Positions 57,480-64,000 of a stretch of DNA of 64,000 nucleotides are shown one piece after another (position 1 is the first letter of the stretch; each line of letters starts with the position of its first letter). Origin of the DNA: Ahaetulla prasina. Its lineage: Eukaryota; Chordata; Lepidosauria; Squamata; Colubridae. Under the pieces are notes generated by a model that was not told the origin of the DNA, searched no databases, and worked only from the letters and a program-made list of their open reading frames with translations. The translations under genes and the position numbers were made by a program. The stretch lies in NCBI RefSeq assembly GCF_028640845.1, contig NC_080541.1, forward strand, positions 160,464,502 to 160,528,501, read 5' to 3'.

Positions 57480-58520
57480 AAATTGACAAAGCCATCCGAT
57501 TACAGAATATAGAAAAACAGAGGAGGAACCTAGAAGGTCTTCTAGACCAACCCCCTTTCAAGTAGGAGACTATACCATTGTGGATAAATGGCCATCCAAT
57601 CATCTTAGAAACGTCTAGTGATGGAACTTTCACAACTACTGGAGGCAAGCCATACCACTGATTAATTGTTCTCACTGACAGGAAATTTCTCCTTAATTCT
57701 AGGTTGGATTTTTCTTTTTGCTTAGTTTCCATCTATTACTCCTTGTCTTGCCCTCAGGTATTTTGGAGAATTGGCCGACCCCCCTCCTCTCCATGACCAC
57801 CCCTCAAATATTGGAAGATTGTTATCATGTCACCTTTAGTCCTTCTCTTCATTAGATTAGACATTCCTAGTTCCTGCGACAAATGGTTTAGTTTCCAGTC
57901 CCATAATAATCTTTGTTGAGCTTCTCTGCACTCTTTCTAGAGTTTCAACATCTTTTTTTGTATGATAAAAACTGGATGCAGTATTCAAAGTGTGGTGTTA
58001 CCAATGTAGTATAAATGATACTAACATTTCACGTGTTCTTGATACTTTCCTTCTGTTGATATAGCCTAAGACTGCATTGGCCTTTTTGGCAGTTGCAGCA
58101 CACTGTTGGCTCATACTTAAATTATTGCCCACTAGGGCTCCTAAATCCCTCTCACACTTACTACTGATTAGCCAGGCACCATCTATTATAAACCTGTGCA
58201 TTTGGTTTTTCTTGTCTAAGTTACTTTTCTCACCAATGAATTGCATTTGATGGATAGGATCCAGTGTTCAAGTCTGTCAAGATCCTTCTGGATCTTGAAC
58301 CTATCTTCTAAAGTGTTGGTTATTTCCCCCAGCTTGTTGTTGTCTTCAAATTTGATGAGTTTGCCTTCAACTGAATCATTTACAAACATGTTGAAGAGTA
58401 CTAGGGCTAAGATAGAACGTTGTGGAACCCCACTGCCTCCTTCCCTCCATGTTGATGTAGTCCCATTGAGGACTACACATTGAACATAATTTGTGTTCCA
58501 GTTTTTATTTCCTACAATTT
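57480..58520 (-). repeat. CR1-type LINE remnant, minus strand
   Basis: The minus strand reads CR1 3' region and end of ORF2. Plus-strand words include GGAAATTTCTCCTTAATTCT, CATTGGCCTTTTTGGCAGTTG, TCAAGATCCTTCTGGATCTT and GGAACCCCACTGCC. A short ORF at 57998..58246 (minus) is a relic of RT-linked sequence. Confidence 0.85.
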
Positions 58521-59575
58521 CACAGAATACTGATATATTTATCTCTTAATTCATTATTTTGCACACTTAAGTATTAACATGGAAGGATCTTCTGAAAAAA
58601 CAGCATTCAGGGGTTTCGTCATAACTAAAGAATATTATTCTAGGTGGATTTACACATTAACTAAATCTTTCATGGATTAACAATGGCAAAAAAAATAATC
58701 ATGCCCATTCCAAATTAATACATTAATAATTTCACATTCAATATATATTCTTGTAAATAATTGTCATTTTCTTTCTTTCTGTGTTTTATCATAAAATTGC
58801 CTTGTTTAAGCATTCCACTGGCTGGATAAATTTTAACCAGTGTCTCTAGTTTATTTGCTGCATTTATTTGTTATTCATGATCTTTTGGCATATTGTTGTT
58901 TTTTTCAAATTAGTTTAATAGCTAGCTGCTCTGAGAAATATAACTAAGCACCATAGAAGGAATATAGTTTATAAGCAAATACTGTATGCTCATTACTAGG
59001 ATTATTATCCAATTTTTATAATCGGTTCCACTTGTCTACACACATTATCTTCCACTCTGTTCTTGGTGCCAATCTTAAGCATAAGAAAGAATCTTGCCTG
59101 TACATTTTTAGTCAGCATACATCTAGACTTTCATAATGCCATATCTCTTTTCAGCCCCTGAAATAGAGGGCAAATCTGTTGCTATGGAACAATGAAGAAT
59201 AAGTTTTAAAATATCAATCAATTGGTTCCTTACTTCAATCAAGGACCAGAATAAAAACAAGAGTAAGAACAAACACAAAGCAATTTAACTACGGCACCAT
59301 ACATAAAGTTGATTTTGATTATTTTCTATGTATGCATGACATAATATATATGTATGCATGTATGTAGCATACTATTATTAATACTAAACTTAAAAGGACT
59401 TAACATTGAGCTAGGCATAACCTAAATGCTGAAGTAAAATCTTGCTACTATTTTTAAACATTGTCCACAGCCAAAGTTGATAGCTGAAGTCTAAAAAAAC
59501 ATTCTCAGGAGAAGTCAGTTGCCATGTAATTTACTGTATATGGCAGATTTTAGCAACATACAAGGAAGTGGCGTC
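58521..59575. other. AT-rich DNA, no gene
   Basis: Nothing recognised apart from a short run of ATGTATGC near 59350. Confidence 0.5.
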
Positions 59576-59991
59576 CAGGGTGGATAAAAATCGATGATTT
59601 TTAAAAAAATCAAGAAAATCAGATTTTTTAAAAATTTAAATAGGATTTTTTAAAATTTAAATCAGATTTTAAAAAAAAATTATCCAATTTATTTTAATAA
59701 AATGCTTTTGGACTAAAAATCTATCTAAAGATAGTTAAAGATCTATTTAAGATACATAAATAATTTAGTTTACTCAGCATGAAACGGAGCTTAGTTATGT
59801 AGCATGAGGCTGTATATTCTGCAACATTGGGACTGTCAGTAAGGAGGGTAAACAGTGGGTCAGAGGAGTAGCAGAGATGATAGCTGCTCTTTAAAAATTA
59901 TGATTTAAATCAAGTTGATTTAAATCAATCTTTTTTACTAGTGATTTAAATCATGATTTAAATCGACTTGATTTAAATCAAATCCACCCTG
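59576..59991. mobile_element. hAT-type element, AAATC-rich
   Basis: Left end CAGGGTGGATAAAAATC and right end AAATCAAATCCACCCTG are inverted repeats. The interior repeats ATTTAAATC in both orientations. The flanking octamers match at only 5 of 8. Confidence 0.7.
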
Positions 59992-60309
59992 GTAAAGTCT
60001 GACTGGTTTCAGTGGAGAGTTTACATGTAAAAAGATGACAGTGGTGTATGGTGTATGACAGTAAACAAAACAAATTCTCAATTCTCAGTGAACACTGCAA
60101 TATAATATAATGAACGGCAGATTCTATAGTACCTGTGCTACAAGGACACCATAAGGTGGCATAAGGTATTTTTAAAAATCTGCCTCCAAGTACAGCAGAT
60201 GGTAAAGCACTAAACCAAGCTAATGTTTCATCTCGGAAAAGGTTGTCGAAATTAAATGTCCTGTTAGTCTGAATGGTGGAAGTCTGGTTACTTAAGAAAA
60301 CAACTCAGA

Positions 60310-60600
60310 ATAACAAAATAACAGAGTTGGAAGAAATTTGGAGATCTTCTAGTCCAACCTCCTCTCTGATCAACCAGGAGACCCTATACCATTCTAGATG
60401 AGTGGCTGTCCAGTCTTTTCTTAAAAGCCTCCAGTGATGGAACACCCACAATTTCTGAAGGCAAGCAGTTCCACTGGTTAATTGTTCTCACTGTTAGGAA
60501 ATTTCTCCTTAGTTCTAGGTTGTTTCTCTTCTTGATTGGTTTCCATTCATTGTTTCTTATCTTGCTTTCTGGTGCTTGGGGAAATAGGTTAAATCCCCTC
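60310..60600 (-). repeat. CR1-type LINE 3' end, minus strand
   Basis: Same words as 57480..57720 (AGTCCAACCTCC, GGAAATTTCTCCTTAGTTCT). Confidence 0.8.
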
Positions 60601-60945
60601 TTCTTTTTATCTATCTCTCCCCACTTATGACTATAAGAACCATGTTGCTTGTATTTTTACCATTTATATTGTTTTATTTGTTTCCCAGTACGATTTGCTT
60701 GCTTATTAGAAACCTACGACTTTCACCAAGTGTTGTAACTTATGATTCTTGAGGAATGTATTTTATTTTTCTTTATGTACACTGAGAGCATATGCACCAA
60801 AGACAAATTCCTTGTGTGTCCAATCACAGTTGGCCAATATTCTATATTCTTTGGGGCAGCCCCTCAAAATCATGACAACAGTGTTCCAATATTTGAAGGG
60901 CTGCCACAAAGAAGAGGGGGTCAACCTATTTTCCAAAGTTATCTT
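60601..60945 (+). repeat. CR1-like LINE tail plus CR1 fragment
   Basis: 60601..60845 repeats the 25690 element tail (GAGAGCATATGCACCAAAGA, CCTTGTGTGTCCAATCAC) without the long pentanucleotide array. 60846..60945 resembles the 20800 CR1 fragment (GGGCTGCCACAAAGAAGAGG). Confidence 0.7.
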
Positions 60946-60958
60946 ATAAATGTAATTA

Positions 60959-61317
60959 CCATATTTTTTGGACTATAAGACACACCGAGATTTAGAGGAA
61001 GAAAGCAAGAAAAAAAATAGTGTTTGGCCTCTGCATGTCGCGTTTTCACCCTCCCTGGGCCCCAGAAGCACTTTGCAGGCCCAAAACAGGGCCATTTTTG
61101 GCCTCCCGAACCTTCCGTGTGTCCCATTTCTGCCAAAAAATGCCCATTTGGGGTCTACAGAGTGCTTCTGGGGGCCGGGGAGGACAAAAACGTTATGCGC
61201 AGAGGGTTCAGGAGCCCCAAAAACGAGCCTGTATTTGGTCTATAAGACGCACTGAAATTTTCACCCACTTTGCGGGGGGAGGGGAGGGAAGTGCATCTTA
61301 TATTCTGAAAAATACGG
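60959..61317. mobile_element. TA-flanked 359-bp MITE
   Basis: Ends CCATATTTTTTGGACTATAA and the inverted right end CCGTATTTTTCAGAATATAA, with TA at 60957..60958 and 61318..61319. The second half repeats the internal word TATAAGACGCACTG. The interior is GC-richer. Noncoding. Confidence 0.78.
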
Positions 61318-61319
61318 TA

Positions 61320-62934
61320 GTTGCAAGCTGTCATTAAACCCAGGTATAGCAAAATCCATCATATGGGCATATTAAATCAAAATAATGCTGTCTAATTATA
61401 CTTTTTATTATATACTATCATTAGTTCAAGAGAGAGAACCCAAAAATGTTTCAGAATTAAAGTTGCAGAGAAAATATGTACTTGTACTCTTTGATAATTC
61501 ACACAATTAATTAAAATTAAGTTAAAACTCAGTTCCAAAACTCATTGAAAAAATAAGCTGTGTAAATTCAAAATATGTATTCACCTATCTATATTTAAAT
61601 GTATCATTAGCAGACCTTCAAAATCAGCAAAACCAAGCTTTGCCAAAAATTTGTCAACGTGTTTGCCAGGAGATCAGACTGATTAACTTAAAATGCTGAT
61701 ATAGAGGTGTTAAATATATCCCTTTCAACAACAGCCTTTTCTATCCTAATTTCCAATGAGCTTCTGACTGCTACCATGCTTTAATCTTAAAAGCACATTA
61801 GGGGTTTTTTCTTTTAAAAAAACAGCCATACACAACCATTCAAGCCCTGTGTTACTGATTCATAAACAAAACAGCCTAGAACAAGGTCAATATATAATAA
61901 TTCAAGTAAAAGTTTGGCAGCTAACAAAAAAAAAAAAAGTGCAGTGCTTAAAATAAGGTCCTTACTTGTTAGCACTATAGTCTGAAACTATGTGGTACAT
62001 CCGTTCCTTGGTTTCAACAAATCAGAAACTTTGGTCCTTAACAAGGACCAAAAAAAAAAAACCCGATGAAAATTTATTAAACAGCAGTCCATCTTACAAA
62101 ATTGACTCAAAATATTTTGCATGAAAATGGCAGTTGTTTCAACATTAGCAATAATTTTCATGAGTTAAGTGTTAACACACTAGCTTCAAAATCTGTTAGT
62201 AGAAGCAGTGTTTGCAATTCAAGCCTGCACCCTTTGTTTCTGCATTGACACTGCACCTGCAATTTTCCAGATACCTTCTCTTTGCCATAGATACTCATGC
62301 CCAAGGATAAAGAATTCTATCCCAGTGCCTCATTCCTTTACTTTACCTCTCTTTATTATTGCACAATGTTTCTATCTACACTTAATGATTTAAAATAAAT
62401 ATCCAATCAACAATGTTAGGAATATTGGAATTGATTACTATCTATACCAGTGATGATTGCGAGCTCAGTAACTTCAAAAAGTGGAATGAAAATGCAGGGA
62501 ATATTGCAAAAACTCACATCCAAGCAGAGAAAAAGTTCCAATTATTAATAAAAAGCTATAATGACTATGATGGTATCCTGCTTCAACTTAAGAATCATAA
62601 GAGATACATTGTTATGTTTTCAAGTTTAATAAAGAATATGTTGCATATTATTTTGGCACAAGCTTTACGATTCGAGTAGAAATTGCTTTAGCCTCTGTGC
62701 AACAGAGTTCTGCAACAAAAGAAGTAGAATATTTAGGGATCAGCCTCAGAAAAAATCCTTTGTTTAAACTTAACAGTCTGATTGAATTTTATAATTTAAG
62801 ACTCAAATCTCTATAACATGACATAATTAGGTCTTTACATTGGCTGAAATTATGACAAGATGATCTAATCCAACGCACAGAATCGTAAGAAAATGTATCT
62901 TTTAAAGATAAATCTGATGTTCCATATGACAGCC
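61320..62934. other. AT-rich DNA, no gene
   Basis: Short A runs at 61926 and 62050. A short plus-strand ORF at 62413..62679 has no known motif. Confidence 0.45.
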
Positions 62935-63115
62935 AGTTTTGTCTAGTGGTTAAAGCACCAAGTTAGAAACCTGGAGATAATTCTAGTCCTGCCTTAGATA
63001 CAAAGCCATCTGGTTGACCTTGGGGCAGACATCTTTCCCAGGCCTAGGAAGAAGGCAATGGCAAACCACTTCCAAGAAAATCGAAGGGACACATCCAGGT
63101 AATACTGATTCAAAC
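62935..63115 (+). repeat. tRNA-derived SINE, plus strand
   Basis: Box A-like TCTAGTGGTTAAAGCACC and box B-like AATTCTAGTCCTG, then GAAGGCAATGGCAAACCACT. Same family as 26150..26372 in the opposite orientation. Confidence 0.65.
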
Positions 63116-64000
63116 TCACCAAAAAAAAACCCCAACCAAATAAACCCACACACTATTTCTAGTAATACCAGTTATAGGGACGCCTGTAAAATGACACATC
63201 AAAACGGAATACTAAAAAAATGAAACTGAATGTTTTCATTTACTGAAATGCTATTTTCAACCTAAGGTACTTATGAAGCCAATTTTTAAGCTGTATGTTT
63301 CATTTCGCTCTTTCATTCCTTAATTTTTCAAAAGAATATGTATTTTTATCACTGCAAATGCTAAGCTTATACTGTGGGATTGTGTTTAAAGCTAAATCTG
63401 AAGGCTATATTCCTTTTTCTTCATTAAATGCCTTTTGTATTTACAGACTCGTACTTTTAAGTTAATAATTTTTCTCTAGGTCCCCTTAACTGCTGAAGTA
63501 TAATTATTGTTCTTTTGCAATTATAAACAAACAGTTTAATTTTTGTTCTTGACTTTTATTAACTGTCATTGTAAATGCTAGTCTTCCATAAACTTACCTT
63601 GTAAATTCTATATTTTATGCTGTTTTTCTACATGTTTGTTACTAGCAGCTATATTCTATTCTTGGAATTCACATTTTTACAAAGAACAACTGCACTCTAT
63701 TTTGAGTTGATGGAAAAATTTCTAATGCATTATTTCTGGGCAGGAGTTCATTAAAGTTGTTTCTTTATAAAGTCATTCCCAAAGGGTGATGTACTTGATT
63801 ATCTCATGTTGTTCCTTCTCCAAAGTCAACATTGTAGATACTAATTCAGGAAAGATAGATTACATTGTATATAGCTCTTTCTCTTATGTGTTCTCTTTCA
63901 TTAATTGTATCTCCTATCCTTTTGTCCAATAGCAATTTAAAAAACTGTTTGTTGGAACAATTATCTGAGCAGTTCAAGTTTTAAAATAAATTTTAACTCT
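63116..64000. other. AT-rich DNA to window end, no gene
   Basis: Nothing recognised. Confidence 0.5.

Noticed and set aside
62413..62679. 88-codon ORF as a host exon
   Set aside because: No splice context, no recognised similarity, AT-rich codon content as expected by chance.

Overview
This is a vertebrate nuclear window, almost certainly from a squamate reptile and probably a snake. The evidence is three conserved exons of a vertebrate LAP-family gene with long AT-rich introns, plus a squamate-type repeat load: a CR1-type LINE tail ending in a (CTATT)n array, L2-type LINEs ending in AT-rich simple repeats, a tRNA-derived SINE with a BovB-like tail, many hAT and TA-flanked MITEs, and a Ty3/Gypsy element with a tRNA-Ser-type primer site. 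There are no bacterial features.

Host gene. The one host gene I can support is LRRC7 (densin-180), on the minus strand. The start-codon exon is at 32352..32554, the next coding exon at 25168..25285 and the third at 742..820. The three join in phase and encode the LAP N-terminus and the first leucine-rich repeats. The rest of the gene must lie beyond position 1. Two very short splice-flanked segments upstream of the start exon (46310..46329 and 52678..52704) are candidate alternative 5' exons.

Left third (1..23.2 kb, LRRC7 intron). A hAT-type nonautonomous element (3135..14331, 8-bp target duplication GGTTTATC) has been split by a tandem Ty3/Gypsy array: LTR, body A, LTR, body B, LTR, all minus strand and flanked as a unit by one 5-bp duplication AAGTG. 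Body A carries a 1.33-kb internal duplication over RT, RNase H and integrase. All gag and pol reading frames are broken. Further right a 389-bp TA-flanked MITE (17281..17669) is followed by what looks like a 3.8-kb relative (19404..23212) holding a CR1 fragment, short tandem repeats, a CpG-island-like block and a cluster of alternating inverted repeats.

Middle (23..46 kb). LRRC7 exons lie among SINEs, hAT elements (several with clear 8-bp duplications, one nested in another), a solo LTR nested in a MITE, and three L2-type LINE copies, one with an open 331-codon reverse-transcriptase fragment.

Right third (46..64 kb, presumably LRRC7 5' intron or upstream). Mostly quiet AT-rich DNA, with a 1.59-kb direct tandem duplication (52996..56169) containing a short glutamate-rich ORF, CR1 remnants, a hAT element and a TA-flanked MITE.

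I see no intact new multi-gene system. The most informative structures are the tandem retroelement array with its nested target duplications, the candidate LRRC7 micro-exons, and the CpG-rich block apparently enclosed by MITE termini.
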